Positions 35,573 through 45,805 of a DNA stretch of 64,000 nucleotides are shown piece by piece. The number at the start of each line of letters is the position of its first letter. Position 1 is the stretch's first letter. The notes beneath the pieces are model-generated. The model had not been told where the DNA came from. It searched no databases and saw only the letters and a program-made list of their open reading frames with translations. A program made the translations under genes and the position numbers. The stretch comes from Mesostigma viride (Eukaryota > Streptophyta > Mesostigmatophyceae > Mesostigmatales > Mesostigmataceae), in NCBI GenBank assembly GCA_009746045.1, contig RPFO01000084.1, forward strand, positions 2,094,649 to 2,158,648. The letters are read 5' to 3'.

Positions 35573-36270
35573 GCCGCGCCGAATTAGACCTCGAGCCTGG
35601 AACCGCGGTCCGGACCAATCCGAGTCCTCCTAATTCGCGCGTATTCGTCACCATATGTGGAAAGGCTCTAATACTGTCCCTTAATAGTGTACTGTAGTAA
35701 CAAACTCTCATCCGTGATACGTAGGCTTCAGACTTCAGACCTCGCTTCCGAGCGTGTTCCGAGTGAAATTACTGGAATACATCGACGTAAATCGTTGGCT
35801 GGTATCACTCCCCGGAAAGGAGTTTTTTCGCAGTTGATCTGGGATGCTTTCGGATACAGAGACCCATACAGTCGCGAAAGGTACCGAATAACGCTTGCTA
35901 ATTATTTACCTAGAAAAATATTCATTGCTTTTTATACTCGAGAAACAGTTTACTAAAACAACATGGAGATGGGGCTGCGCACTGTCGGGGTGTTGCGCTT
36001 GCAGGACCCATCTGCCCATGCCTGCATTTAGCCTGGGATGAGAGCTGACGAAAGCTTCCAGAGGACAAACATAACAGCATGCAAGACTCCGGCGCTAAAT
36101 GCAAGTGAGAAGAGTTTTTCTCATAATTGATAAGCCTACCTAGCGGATTGTGAGAGCCTCGGGACGCAAGGTTCCGTTCGTGCGTTAACGAAATGGGCTG
36201 CAGCCTTACGAGGGATGCAATTGAAATGATGATTTAGCAGATAGACAGAGTAGGCCACCGGACGTGAAGA
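35573..36270. other. Unassigned; upstream region of MED27
   Basis: No gene recognised. The last few hundred bases must include the 5' UTR and promoter of the gene starting at 36271; no clear TATA box was identified. Confidence 0.4.
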
Positions 36271-37932
36271 ATGGCTGCTCCAATCAACTGGGTGGAGGGG
36301 GGGCCATGTACCGAAGATATAGTTGCCCAATTGGATTTTGCCAGTGACCTAATCATGGCGATCCGCGCGGGCGCGGACGACTTCCTTAAGGAGGTGGCAG
36401 CCGCCAGTGCCGCGCGCCACTCGTGGGTCAATCAAGGGAAGCCATGGGCGGGTGACCAAGTGGGAAGTGCCCCGGTTCGCGAGGTCGAAGCTGCTGCCAG
36501 TACCGTCCGAGCGAATCTCACTACCTTGCAGACGACGTGGCGCAAGCTCGCCGGTGTGCTGCCGCCCCCTCCTACCCCAAAGCCGGCGGCAGGTGCATCC
36601 TCGGAGCAAGCTGCCACATGCTCGTCGCCCGCGGTGGTCAACTCGCAGGAGCTGCTGCAGCTGCGCCAGCGGCAGCGCTTCATGCCACCCTCGCAACCGG
36701 ACGAGTGCGCGCTGCAGGCCACGTGGCAGCGGTGGAGCGCAGCCGTTACGAGCTACACCGTCCAGAATCGCTGCCAGGCGGCCCTCTCGCTCTTATCCTC
36801 CTCTTGCTCCTCCCTCTCTGAGATACTGCCCGCCGGCAAGAGCAAGCGGAGGCGCATCGACGGTGGCGGCACGAGGGCGGACGCCCGTATAAATCCTGAC
36901 AAAGGCCTGGCATTGTGGACCGCCGTCTTGCGGGTCCAGTCGGTGGCTCCGTCATCCGTCACCATCGAGCTGCACAGATCTCCTCACTGCCTATGCGTGC
37001 TGCCAGCTGTGCATGCACCGCCCGCTCGACACAACCTGGTCAACCCCCTGCCCTTACCAGGGACAAGCAACAAGGCACTGCCCTCCTCGGGCACCGAGAG
37101 ACCCAGCGCTGAGCCAGCCGCCGCCCACGCCGTGGCATCTGCCATCGTGCCGGTCACGAAAACCAGCAGCACCACCCCCAGCAGCGGTACTGCCCCCCAA
37201 GTACCTACACGCAGCGCCCCAAAGGCTGCCCTGGTGGCCATGGCGGCGACTGCCCGGTGTGTGCTGGTGCGCGTCACCGGCGTGCTCTCGGCCATGGTGG
37301 CGCTGGCCGAGCCTGGCTCCCCCCGGCCCGTCTCGGTGGCCCTGTTTGCATGCGAGGAGGAGAGCGGCGCGTCACCGTGGGGCGAGTCGTCGCACACCGT
37401 GTTCCGCCACCTGTCACACGTGGCCATGGACGCGCTGTCCTTCTTCTACGAGGGCATGGCGGGCATGCGTGGGTGTGGCAGCCTGCAGTGCTCCCCCGGG
37501 TGGGCGCTTGAACAGCTGCTGGTGTGGCTGCTGGCGCACGAGGACCTGTTCGCGCGCCCGTGCGTGTCATGTGGGGCCCTGCTGTCGCTCGACAGGGTCA
37601 CCGGGGCACTCCTGCCCCCGCTGCTCCGCCCGTACTATGGCGTCATGAAGGAGCATGGTGACACCCCCAGGTGTGCACCCGAGGGGGGGGGAGGAGGGCA
37701 GGGAGCTGGCGGGGGGGGGGTTGCGGCGGCGGCGGGTGCAGCACCGCTCGCGTTGACGCCGGGGCCGTCCCAACCGACAGCAAGCACGGACGCGCAAGAT
37801 GGCAAGCTGCCGGCGAGCGAACCGGTTGGTGCCGCCCAGAAGACATCGCCAGCACGGTTGCAGGGTGTGCTGGCAGCTTTTCCTGCGTATCTGCGCATTC
37901 CCCCGTTCCACGCCCAGTGCTTCATTGCTTAG
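36271..37932 (+). CDS. MED27: Mediator complex subunit 27
   Basis: The 553-residue frame matches the MED27 family by its C-terminus. A helical stretch WALEQLLVWLLAHEDLFARP is followed by CVSCGALLSLDRVTG, ALLPPLLRPYY and finally FHAQC. This is the conserved C-x2-C ... LPP-x-R ... H-x2-C pattern, probably zinc-binding. MED27 sits at the head/tail junction of Mediator and helps couple activators to RNA polymerase II. The N-terminus (residues 1-110) is helical; residues 110-330 include a low-complexity Pro/Ser/Thr linker. Between LRPYY and FHAQC there are about 70 extra Gly/Ala-rich residues, where animal and plant proteins have a short spacer. The ATG at 36271 is the first in a long open frame. 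No intron is needed. Confidence 0.85.
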   Translation: MAAPINWVEGGPCTEDIVAQLDFASDLIMAIRAGADDFLKEVAAASAARHSWVNQGKPWAGDQVGSAPVREVEAAASTVRANLTTLQTTWRKLAGVLPPPPTPKPAAGASSEQAATCSSPAVVNSQELLQLRQRQRFMPPSQPDECALQATWQRWSAAVTSYTVQNRCQAALSLLSSSCSSLSEILPAGKSKRRRIDGGGTRADARINPDKGLALWTAVLRVQSVAPSSVTIELHRSPHCLCVLPAVHAPPARHNLVNPLPLPGTSNKALPSSGTERPSAEPAAAHAVASAIVPVTKTSSTTPSSGTAPQVPTRSAPKAALVAMAATARCVLVRVTGVLSAMVALAEPGSPRPVSVALFACEEESGASPWGESSHTVFRHLSHVAMDALSFFYEGMAGMRGCGSLQCSPGWALEQLLVWLLAHEDLFARPCVSCGALLSLDRVTGALLPPLLRPYYGVMKEHGDTPRCAPEGGGGGQGAGGGGVAAAAGAAPLALTPGPSQPTASTDAQDGKLPASEPVGAAQKTSPARLQGVLAAFPAYLRIPPFHAQCFIA

Positions 37933-38600
37933 GGGGCGCGGAGGGCATTGTCAATGGTGAGGCAGACAGTGGCAGCGTGACATGCAGGCGTTGTCCACCT
38001 TGAAGCCGCCGAGGACAAGGGCCCTGTTTGAAGTGCCTGCTGCACCGCAGGACACGCATGCTGTTTCCTTGCCATGGCATTGCCGTGGCAGGTGGGCGCT
38101 CAGATGACCCCGTCAGTGTGGCACGCAGAGTGCACGCGTTGAAGTTTGGGGGGGGGGGGGGGGGGTGTTCTCACCTATGATAACGTGTTTAAATTGTTGG
38201 CACGCCCTGGGTTAGTGGTTGGCCCAAACAAGATCGCGCTCGGACATGAACCAGTCTGGTATTGATCAGGTGTTAACCTGGATACCGATGCTTGGTGACG
38301 AATCAATGACAAACCTACTTGGTTGTGGTGGTAGGGAGCCATGTGACCTGATGTAAGAAGCTACTTCGTTCAGGTCGATGTAAATGAGAGTATTGGCACA
38401 AGGGCGGTGTATTGTGAGAGACAATCTATTGTGTTGCAGCTAGGCCTCAATTGGCGAATCATGCAGCGCAGGACAGCCTTTTGACTTCCTTGGCGCAGCT
38501 GAACTCTTCTTGTTGTGTTGATATAGCATTCTAGATAAGTTTCTTTCGTTGAAGGTGAAAAATGAATTTCAATAATGTAATATCATTTTTCAAGAATTTA
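37933..38600. other. MED27 3' flank with a G18 run
   Basis: A poly-G run lies at 38148-38165. TGTAA words, the usual polyadenylation signal in chlorophyte algae, occur near 38352 and 38375. No other feature is recognised. Confidence 0.45.
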
Positions 38601-39085
38601 AATTATAACATGACTCCGTGGGGAGATCATGTAGCACATGTTCCCTTGCTGGATGGATGGAGGTGGGCGAAGCCCCGAAACCTAACTAAGCTAACTCTAT
38701 GCTAATCTAGAAAATCCTAACTACTCTACTAAAGCGCCCCTTCCTCCTGGGGGGGGGGGGCTTGCCCACAGGGGCTGGCGTGCGAGCCTGGACAATCGTC
38801 TGCCACCTCTTCTTGTTCTGCATAGCAGTCCAAGCAAGAGAGAGGGAGGAAATGCGATGGTCAAACTTGGCTGGGACCACTAGGTCGGCCAGCAACTGCT
38901 GTGTATAGTTCATGGCAGGTTTACCCATCTTTCTAGGAATGTCCTTGGGGCCAGGCCAGGTCAGGATCTGCCGCCCTGGCTGGCCAAGCGGCTGGGGGGC
39001 AGCCAGACCGAGGTCGGTGTCTACCTGACTGGTGTGATCAAGATGTCCTAAAGATGCTATCCTACGTTGCCTAATCTCGTCCTTT
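38601..39085 (-). pseudogene. LINE ORF2 C-terminus with F1-type hairpin
   Basis: A 5'-truncated minus-strand copy. ORF2 C-terminal residues DEIRQRRIASLGHLDHTS, PGRQILTWPGPKDIPRK and SLAWTAMQNKKRWQTIV match the plus-strand copy at 10640-10960. The 3' UTR and hairpin follow: 38633-38609, 10 bp stem with a bulge and a changed loop. The N-terminal part of the longer minus-strand frame (39237-39090) is the reversed 5' UTR of the next LINE, not ORF2. Confidence 0.8.
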
Positions 39086-39090
39086 GCTCG

Positions 39091-39378
39091 CATTAGACTC
39101 GTCTTTTGAAGACGAACACGATGATATAATTTTCTACAGCTATCGCTCAATATTTCCGAAGATACCGGCACCGCCCTGCCCAGCAAATATCGCTGTTGCA
39201 ATATACGAGAATGCTCATAACTTTTGACTCCGGCCATGAAATTTCATCGGGTTGGTTGCATTAGACTCGTCTTTTGAAGACAAACACGCTGATATAATAT
39301 TCTACAGCTATCGCTCAATATTTCCGAAGATACCGGCACCGCCCTGCCCAGCAAATATCGCTGTTTTTTCAGCTCAAT
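39091..39378 (+). promoter_or_regulatory. Tandem 168-bp 5' UTR monomers of a LINE
   Basis: CATTAGACTCGTCTTTTGAA recurs at 39091 and 39259, a period of 168 bp; the match continues for over 100 bp to CCCAGCAAATATCGCTGTT. The second monomer leads directly into the ORF1 start codon. The word ACACGCTGATATAAT and neighbours also occur, diverged, upstream of the minus-strand ORF1 at 18967-19046. Tandem promoter monomers are known from mouse L1; a promoter role here is inferred. Confidence 0.65.
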
Positions 39379-40656
39379 ATGGCGGAATACGACTCATCCC
39401 AGCAATCACAAGCGTCCGCGGCCCTGCACCAACTCGCTCATGAAGCCATGGCGTCATTGGAAACACCCTTGCACGCTATGCCGGACGCCACTGTCAGCAT
39501 CCAGCCGCTCCACTCCACCGCTCCGCCGAACTACGACCCTGCCATGGATACCCGCGAGGAGGCCTTTTCTGCCGAGGAAGCTGCCGCATTTTTACCTGGC
39601 AAATGGCCAGGCCTTAACGCCATCATGCGCCTGTCCCGAGCTGCCGCCCTCACCATCCTGCACCTGGCTGCCGAGAAAAAGTGCGAGATCCGGGACTGCA
39701 ACCAACAGGTTACCCACCTGTCGGACTTTCTCCACGACAACCCCGACGACACCGACCTCTGCCTCGCAGTCTGGTGGACGTGCTCCCGTCTTTCCGACAG
39801 CGCCCTTGAGCGCTTTGTCATGGCCTCTCTGGGCTTGGGAGCTGACCCCACTGTTGCTGCCGCCATCGGCATCACCGCCAAGCAAGTCGTCAATACCTGC
39901 TTCGATCGCCTCCCCTCCCTCCTCAACGCTGCCCTCAACCCTGTCCACAACCACCTCGCCACCCACCACGCCAATTCCTCACACGCCGACATCTCCATCC
40001 ACTCCGCCATCACCCACATTGCAGCAGGACTGCAGCAGCAGCAGCAGCAGCTCCTCCACCAGCTCCAGCAACAACTTGCCGCCTCCATAACTCCTGCCAA
40101 GACCACCTATGCCGCCACGCTTCAGAACCCTACGGAGCTCATCAACGAAATCAAAACAGCCGTCAAGGCCAGCACACGGGATGCTATGCACGAACCCATT
40201 CGCTCATGCAGTATTGTGGTACGTGGCGTCCCCTCGAACGTCAACGATGCACGCCTGGGCACCTACCTCCGGGGCGTCGACCCCTTCCTGGGGAAGCTCG
40301 GCGTGGCCCAAAGCGTCGTCATCAAAACGGCACGACGGCTCGGCGGCCCCACCGCCCCTGTCTTGGTGGAATTCCACCGCAAGGAGGACAAACTGCAGGT
40401 GCAGAAGGCCCGCCGGAACCTACATGATACCCAACTGAGCATCGACGATTACTATACCCCGGAGCAGCTTGAGGCCCGGGCTGCCGCCCTGAACCGGCCG
40501 GAGGTCCACGAGGCTCGGGCAGCCAAGCAGGCCAACCCGCAACTACGGTGCAGCATCTATGCCCGCCTCTTTAATGGCGTCTTCATCGTCCGCCTGTGCA
40601 TGCCGGCAATTAGAACGCCACATTGCGTCATTTGTTCAGACACAGCATTTGCGTGA
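39379..40656 (+). CDS. LINE ORF1 protein, best-preserved copy
   Basis: A 425-residue uninterrupted frame starts at the ATG after the tandem monomers. Order: an N-terminal tail; helical domains (LPGKWPGLNAIMRLSRAAAL, DTDLCLAVWWTCSRLSDSAL); a Gln-rich predicted coiled coil (LQQQQQQLLHQLQQQL); an RRM-like core (SCSIVVRGVPSNVNDARLG to APVLVEFHRKEDKLQ); and a C-terminal module (RRNLHDTQLSIDDYYTPEQ). It parallels L1 ORF1p: trimerising coiled coil, RNA binding and chaperone function. The last about 35 residues after ANPQLR do not match the other copies and may be read-through past a deletion. No ORF2 follows. Confidence 0.78.
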   Translation: MAEYDSSQQSQASAALHQLAHEAMASLETPLHAMPDATVSIQPLHSTAPPNYDPAMDTREEAFSAEEAAAFLPGKWPGLNAIMRLSRAAALTILHLAAEKKCEIRDCNQQVTHLSDFLHDNPDDTDLCLAVWWTCSRLSDSALERFVMASLGLGADPTVAAAIGITAKQVVNTCFDRLPSLLNAALNPVHNHLATHHANSSHADISIHSAITHIAAGLQQQQQQLLHQLQQQLAASITPAKTTYAATLQNPTELINEIKTAVKASTRDAMHEPIRSCSIVVRGVPSNVNDARLGTYLRGVDPFLGKLGVAQSVVIKTARRLGGPTAPVLVEFHRKEDKLQVQKARRNLHDTQLSIDDYYTPEQLEARAAALNRPEVHEARAAKQANPQLRCSIYARLFNGVFIVRLCMPAIRTPHCVICSDTAFA

Positions 40657-40840
40657 GGAAAAAGTGCCGTCCGGGCCAAGGGCACTGCATGACACGCAAA
40701 AAGACAAAAACAAACCCACCTAGCTAAGGTCGGCCTCTTTTCTTTTCTCAAGGGCGGCGACAGCAAGCCAGGGGAAACGAACCTCTGGTTTGACAAACCT
40801 TATTATCTGTCGGAGCCATTTTTTGCCCTGAGCAGCAAAT

Positions 40841-41722
40841 ATGCCGAAGGGGCGCAAGGCTACAGCAAGGCAGGCAGCGCGCGGGGCGGACGGGACGCCC
40901 ATGCCGCGGGCCGCTGCCGCCAGTCACGCGCCATGCAGTCGCCTTAAAATCAGCGCCAAAAAGAAGCAGCTCGCCATTCTGCTTGCCAAGTGCACCAGCT
41001 CTGCAGAGGCTGTGGGGGCAGTCGAGCAGGTCTTCGGTGCTGAGGACTGCGTGACGGATGCCAGCTCGTGGAGCTCGAGCCAGCTGAAGTCTGTTGTCAT
41101 TCAGTTGCTGGCCGATCACGTTGACGTTGCCGACGTGTTGGACGCACGTGACCCAAACGAAGCGTTGGTGGTGGCAAAACTGCTGGCCGTCACTGGCAGA
41201 TCTCGTGGCGGACGAGAGGAGGCCTGCCGCCACCAACACCTGCGCAACGAAAAATCGGGCCAAGCCGAAAGGCGCGGCCAAAAGTTCGGCAGGTGGGGGG
41301 GCTGTCGGAAAGGAAACGAGGGCGAGGTTGGCGACATTCGTTGGGGCACCTCCGGAAACCGAAAATCAGGACGCCGAGGAGGACGAGGAGGGGGAGGTCG
41401 CAGCTGAGAAATTCATGCAAGGTTTGAAGGCAGCACTGGGAGGAATGGATCGATTGAGGGGGCGGGAAGCCACTTCAAGGCCTCGAAAGGGGTGGCGCTG
41501 CCGAGCCGAGCCAAGAGAGTGAAATATCGGATTTCAATCGGAGAGGGTGCTGCCGGGGGTGTTGGAGGACGCCAGCGACAATTGGATGGGAATCCGGTCG
41601 TGGGGCATGACAGTCAAGCCTGGAAATTGGCGGAACATGGAGAACAGGAAATTTGTCATGATCGACATTGCATTATAGCCATGGACACCCTTCTCAAGGA
41701 GCTGGGCTCAGCATGCAGCTAG
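40841..41722 (+). pseudogene. Unrecognised protein, frameshifted
   Basis: It starts PKGRKATARQAARGADGTPM and continues through a helical segment (KKQLAILLAKCTSSAEAVGA, SSQLKSVVIQLLADHVDVAD). After a frame change near 41210 comes a basic/acidic linker (ENQDAEEDEEGEVAAEKFMQ). A last frame near 41545-41665 reads NWMGIRSWGMTVKPGNWRN. Codon use looks coding throughout, but at least two frameshifts are needed. It may be the gag-like or DNA-binding protein of a mobile element; no family is recognised. Confidence 0.4.
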
Positions 41723-42619
41723 CCGGGGAGCTTGTGGGCACTTGATGGAGTATACCTGCATGTAATGAGGGTGGCCTTGCTGCAGGTGGAGGGGTAAGGA
41801 AGGGGGGGGTGGAAGGTGGCAAGCCACCTCCTGCCGATTGGGGGACTCACTAAGGCTGCACTGTCAGCCACCCCAGCTGTCAAGGCAGCTCTCCAAACTG
41901 TGATCCTCTTGGACAAGCTCAGCTGAAGGCCCAACAAGTAGGGAGATAGAATCCCAGCGGGATCAGTTGTGAGAGAGTAATGCCGAAGAACGCCATGGCT
42001 CTTGCAGGAATGTTGCTTTTATTACATAAAGAGAACACAGACCTAAGTCACGTCAATTCCAAGACTGCACGCAGCACAGACGACAAGGTCACAGTGCCAA
42101 GAGAACGTGCACGCAAGAGCTAGCGTCCTGGTGCTACCAAGTCACACATATAACTTGCTAGGGACGCGTCCATGCAAGTATTCAGCTGCACTGTCACAGC
42201 TGAACTGTCAATCAATTGATCACACAGACTCTGGCACGCCTTTGGCGCGCAGATCTACAGTGCCGTGGTGTTGTCAAATACATGGCAGCTTTAGATTGTT
42301 TTCGTTGATGTCGTGGGCAAGGCCCCTTCAGTCGAAGCCTATTGCTTCTCGGGAAGGTTTAAGGTATTTCATGAAACGTGTTCTGGCAAGGATGTTGTGC
42401 GTATGGAAGCTTCTAGTTGTGTGAGAGTGACGCACCCTCTCTTCGCAGCGGCATCACAGCGCTCATGCGTGCGCTGGAGGCCCGCCAATGGTTTCTTTCC
42501 ATTTTATCGTGCAGGGGAGGAAGTGTTTTATTGACGATCATGTTGGAGATATTGCATTTGTGTGACTGCATGTAGATAGCTGCCACCATTGGTTTATTTG
42601 AGCTTTCCCTTGATATGAT
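41723..42619. other. Unassigned sequence
   Basis: No recognised gene. A GCTTTTATTACATAAAGAGA segment near 42010 could belong to an LTR, but no repeat partner was found in the window. Confidence 0.35.
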
Positions 42620-43238
42620 GCAGTGGTCCTCACCTTCAGCGACATCACAGCCCGAGTTCGGTTCCTCTCTCGCCGCAAGAAGCTGGTGGACACCTCCTGG
42701 TCGCTTGACGACGACCTGACGCCAGCCCAGCAGCAGCAACGCCGCGATCAGTGGCCCGACTACATACGCCACAAGACCAACCCCGAGAAGCCCCAAGTGT
42801 ACTGGCGGGGCGGGGACCTCTATGTCAACAAGAAACTGTGGAAGCCCCCCCGGGCTTCCCCGGGATAGAGCACTCCAGCTAGTTGTCTAGATGGGGGCAA
42901 TCGATGATGGGATAGCTTAGGCATTACAGCACTTGAAACGATATTAGCGCTCAGCGTTATAGTACCTTCAATTAGCTCTGGCACCTTGTGGCCATCAGCT
43001 TGCGCCTTAATTAGCCGGCGTCTTGAGCCCACCTCACATTTGTAGCATAAGCTATGCGTCAGCGTACCTATGGTATTGCACTGGTTGTATTGCACCCACA
43101 GTGTTGCGCCCCGGCACCATGCCGTGGAGAGAGCGCTCTGTGGCCTGCCCACCTGTGGCAGTGAGAGAAGCTAGGGCGCCCTCCCTCCTTCTCGCTGTGT
43201 ATATAGGGTTGAAGGTTCCTTCACTCTGTATTGGCACC

Positions 43239-43257
43239 CACGTGACGCAGTCACGTG
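43239..43257 (+). other. LINE 3'-terminal hairpin (F2)
   Basis: Perfect 8 bp stem with loop GCA, directly before the ATT tail. Identical to 10118-10136, although the upstream 3' UTRs of the two copies are dissimilar. Confidence 0.8.

Positions 43258-43334
<77 letters not shown>
43258..43334 (+). repeat. (ATT)n tail
   Basis: About 25 ATT units form the 3' tail of the F2 LINE copy. Confidence 0.9.
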
Positions 43335-44460
43335 GAAAAGACTGCAATGTGCTGAGCCAACCATGGTTGACATGGTTGACTGCATGCAAGCTTTGTATGC
43401 CATGATCTCCTCGGTTCCTTGCCCTCCATCGTTCCGGTTTGTTGCCCATCTCAGGTAGGGCAGTTAAGGAGTCGCTGCAGTGTTGATTAGCTTGGTTGGC
43501 ATAAACTTTAACACTCTAACCTTGGTGAAACATAGAAAATGCTGATTAGGCATTTTAGTGCCATCATCATTATTGCTATTCACATGCTTATAAGTCTGGC
43601 CATGCTCGAGGGACGGTGAAGGGGTATGAGGTGTGTGGCCACCCATTTAATTGTATTTCATAACATATTCAGCATGTATTTGATGCATGTTGGATAGCAT
43701 GCAAAGTGTAATTGTGTTTACTTGGTTACTGAGTGGTCCTTAGCGCCTTGTCAGGTGGTCGTCTAGTAGGAAACCCATCAGTGCATGCCACAGTGACCCC
43801 CGACCTTGAGCATGTGTCGTCATCAGTGAGCAAGAGTTAGAGGTGCTTTTGGTCATAGATTTGCTGAGTTCTTGGCATGAAGTTTACAAGGTAAACTTGG
43901 GTTGAGTATAGTGTATGCTCTCTTGGCATGTATGCCTAGCGATCGTGTTGCTATGCTTGCGCTGGCAAGGTTGGCCATGCATGCCGAGGGCAGGTGAGGG
44001 CAGATGAGGTGCCTAGGCGTTTGCTTATGTTTTGTGATCGAGTAGGGCATGCTTTCAGGCTTTTTGGATGGAAAACATCATGCCTAAGTGGCCTTGTACA
44101 AAGAAAAACCTTCTTTAGCGGACGTGAGAGTGGCATCTGCCAAACGCAATAACTTGAGCTACATAGGGTTGTCCGATTGACCTCAAACTTGGACCGTGGC
44201 TTGGACCGCCCGTGCAGAATTTGAATAGTGCTTTTTGGCTTGATTGATTTGACAAGTTTATGAATTGTTTTATATTTTAAAGTGAAAAAAATCGCGTTTT
44301 TGGCGCCACGGGCTATTTTTTGAACGGCGGTGTCCATATGCCCCATGTAAGTTGCTGTTTGCGATGTGCCAGGACGTTACTACGTGGCTTGTGCTTTTTG
44401 GGTCAACCTGTTTTGTGGATTGGCTGGGGCATAACCAGCCCTAGTTAGCGTCTTTTGCTA
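43335..44460. other. Unassigned sequence
   Basis: No open frame above about 130 codons is recognised. A GGTGAGGGCAGATGAGGTGC block and G/T-rich stretches are present. Nothing is supported. Confidence 0.35.
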
Positions 44461-44835
44461 TTTATAGCGCATTATTGGCGTATATATTTTAATAATATAA
44501 TTACTTACAGCAGAGTGAAATCACTCAAACCAAAGCAAACGCCCAGCTATGAACCTCTATACAGAGCCATGTCAAATCTCTATACTACGATAAGACCAAT
44601 GGAAACTCCTAACGGGAGGAACCTAATAGCCCTGCTGCACCGCAAAATCAGCCCGCGTACGGCGGAGCATGATGTCAGCCATGGCCCGAGTCAGCGCCAC
44701 CGACAAGCGCTGACGCCAATATGACGTCCAGGTCCGCGCCGACCATGAGGCCCGCTGGCGTTGGCGTATATATGGGGGCAGTACCCCCAAGAAGTGCATG
44801 GACAACTCACTAGAGATGTTATTTAGTGCCCCCAA
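44461..44835 (-). pseudogene. LINE ORF2 C-terminus (family F3) with terminal hairpin
   Basis: The minus frame 44835-44623 ends RQRQRASWSARTWTSYWRQR then LSVALTRAMADIMLRRTRAD, with a stop. This looks like the basic C-terminal end of a non-LTR ORF2. About 120 bp later comes a small hairpin (GAGTG, loop ATTT, CACTC), the word TGCTGTAAG and an AT-rich tail. A 38 bp copy of exactly this end occurs at 47152-47189 with a target duplication, which confirms that it is a retrotransposon 3' end. Confidence 0.6.
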
Positions 44836-45190
44836 TCATAACTTAGCATTGTGCAAATGAATTTCAAGTGATATTAGCATATGTGGTTTTGAGGTGCCAC
44901 ATCCCCTTAACAGCACATACAAGAAGCCATGCATCCACAAACTTGCACGGGTAGTTCCCAAATTTTCGAGGGTGTGAGGATATTGCGACTAAGGCTTCCA
45001 GCTCAGTGGCCGTAAACACTGATAACACGCTCTAAATCTGACGTAGGACTGGCTACCGAGGTATCTACAGAAGGTTTTAACAAGTCACCCACAACTTTAC
45101 CAAAAAGAGGGGTTGACTAGAAGGAACAACATTACCATACGACTTCCCAGCCCTAGTGGACACATGACGGAGGGGCAAAGATAATTTTAT
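44836..45190. other. Unassigned spacer
   Basis: No feature recognised. It lies beyond the RNase H end of the gypsy element, where an integrase would be expected but none is seen. Confidence 0.4.
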
Positions 45191-45268
45191 TAGTATCCTC
45201 CCCCCCCACCGAGGTGACAGACCTGTGTGCCCTCACACCGAAGAGAAAGGCCCACATGAGAGAGGAGA

Positions 45269-45805
45269 TCAGGAAAACGAATAGAGGTATGGAAAAGGTA
45301 GACCTGTATACTGCCCGTCATGAGGGATGTCACCATAGGGGAAAACACCAAGAGGAGTAGGAACGAGGGTGGTAGTGAGGACATCAAGATCCTCGAAAAA
45401 GGAATAGTCAGGACGTCGGGATAAAGCATCAGGGACAATTTTATCTACACCCTTGACGTATTGCAATTTAAAGGGGGCAAATTGCGCACGGAATTCCATC
45501 CACCGCGCTTGCCGAGGAGTGAGGTTAGGTTGTGACAAGAGGTGAATCAGAGGACGATGGTCGGTTTGAATAACCAACCGGTAAGGGTCAGCATCACAAG
45601 GCTCACTGATACAGACATCGAGCTGAGCACCTTTAAGGAAATGTTGCCATGCATGCCAGCAGTATACCACAGCCAATAACTCTTGTTGGTGAATAGGGTA
45701 GTTGTGCTCAACAGGTAACATAGTCCTAGAGATGTATTCCATGTGTTGCAAACCATGACCTTGGTCTTGGAGGAGAACAATCCCAATGGCTACCTTACTA
45801 GTCAA
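45269..45805 (-). pseudogene. Ty3/gypsy RNase H
   Basis: The open frame carries the gypsy RNase H pattern: AIGIVLLQDQ, MEYISRTMLPVEHNYPIHQQ, ELLAVVYCWHAWQHFLKGA, VIQTDHRPLIHLLSQPNLTP, RQARWMEFRAQFAPFKLQYV and VDKIVPDALSRRPD. The first catalytic Asp (DAS in relatives) is not evident at the N-terminus, where the frame begins TSKVAIG. RNase H degrades the RNA strand of the replication hybrid. The upstream reverse transcriptase is missing. Confidence 0.82.

Larger units (their letters stand above)
42620..43334 (+). mobile_element. F2 LINE copy: ORF1 C-terminus, 3' UTR, hairpin, (ATT)n tail
   Basis: The ORF1 C-terminal module (42623-42868) reads FSDITARVRFLSRRKKLVDT, DDDLTPAQQQQRRDQWPDYI and PQVYWRGGDLYVN. 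About 370 bp of 3' UTR follows, then the hairpin CACGTGACGCAGTCACGTG at 43239-43257 and 77 bp of ATT repeats. As in F1, ORF1 leads to the 3' end without ORF2. The left boundary and target duplication were not found. Confidence 0.75.

Noticed and set aside
32445-35697. Frames of over 800 residues with WMDG or SIHP repeats
   Set aside because: They are readings of (ATGG)n; frame openness is a property of the repeat.
37013-37648. Arg/Pro/Cys-rich alternative frame inside MED27
   Set aside because: A shadow frame of high-GC coding sequence, with no domain.
37671-37876. An intron in MED27 between LRPYY and FHAQC
   Set aside because: Available GT and AG sites (37671; 37863 or 37876) would shift the frame and lose the conserved HxxC end.
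39090-39237. N-terminal extension of the minus-strand LINE ORF2 frame
   Set aside because: It is the reverse of the 168 bp monomer belonging to the plus-strand LINE.
39440-40106. Overlapping frames on both strands of the LINE ORF1 at 39379
   Set aside because: High-GC shadow frames; only the 425-residue frame has the ORF1 domain order.
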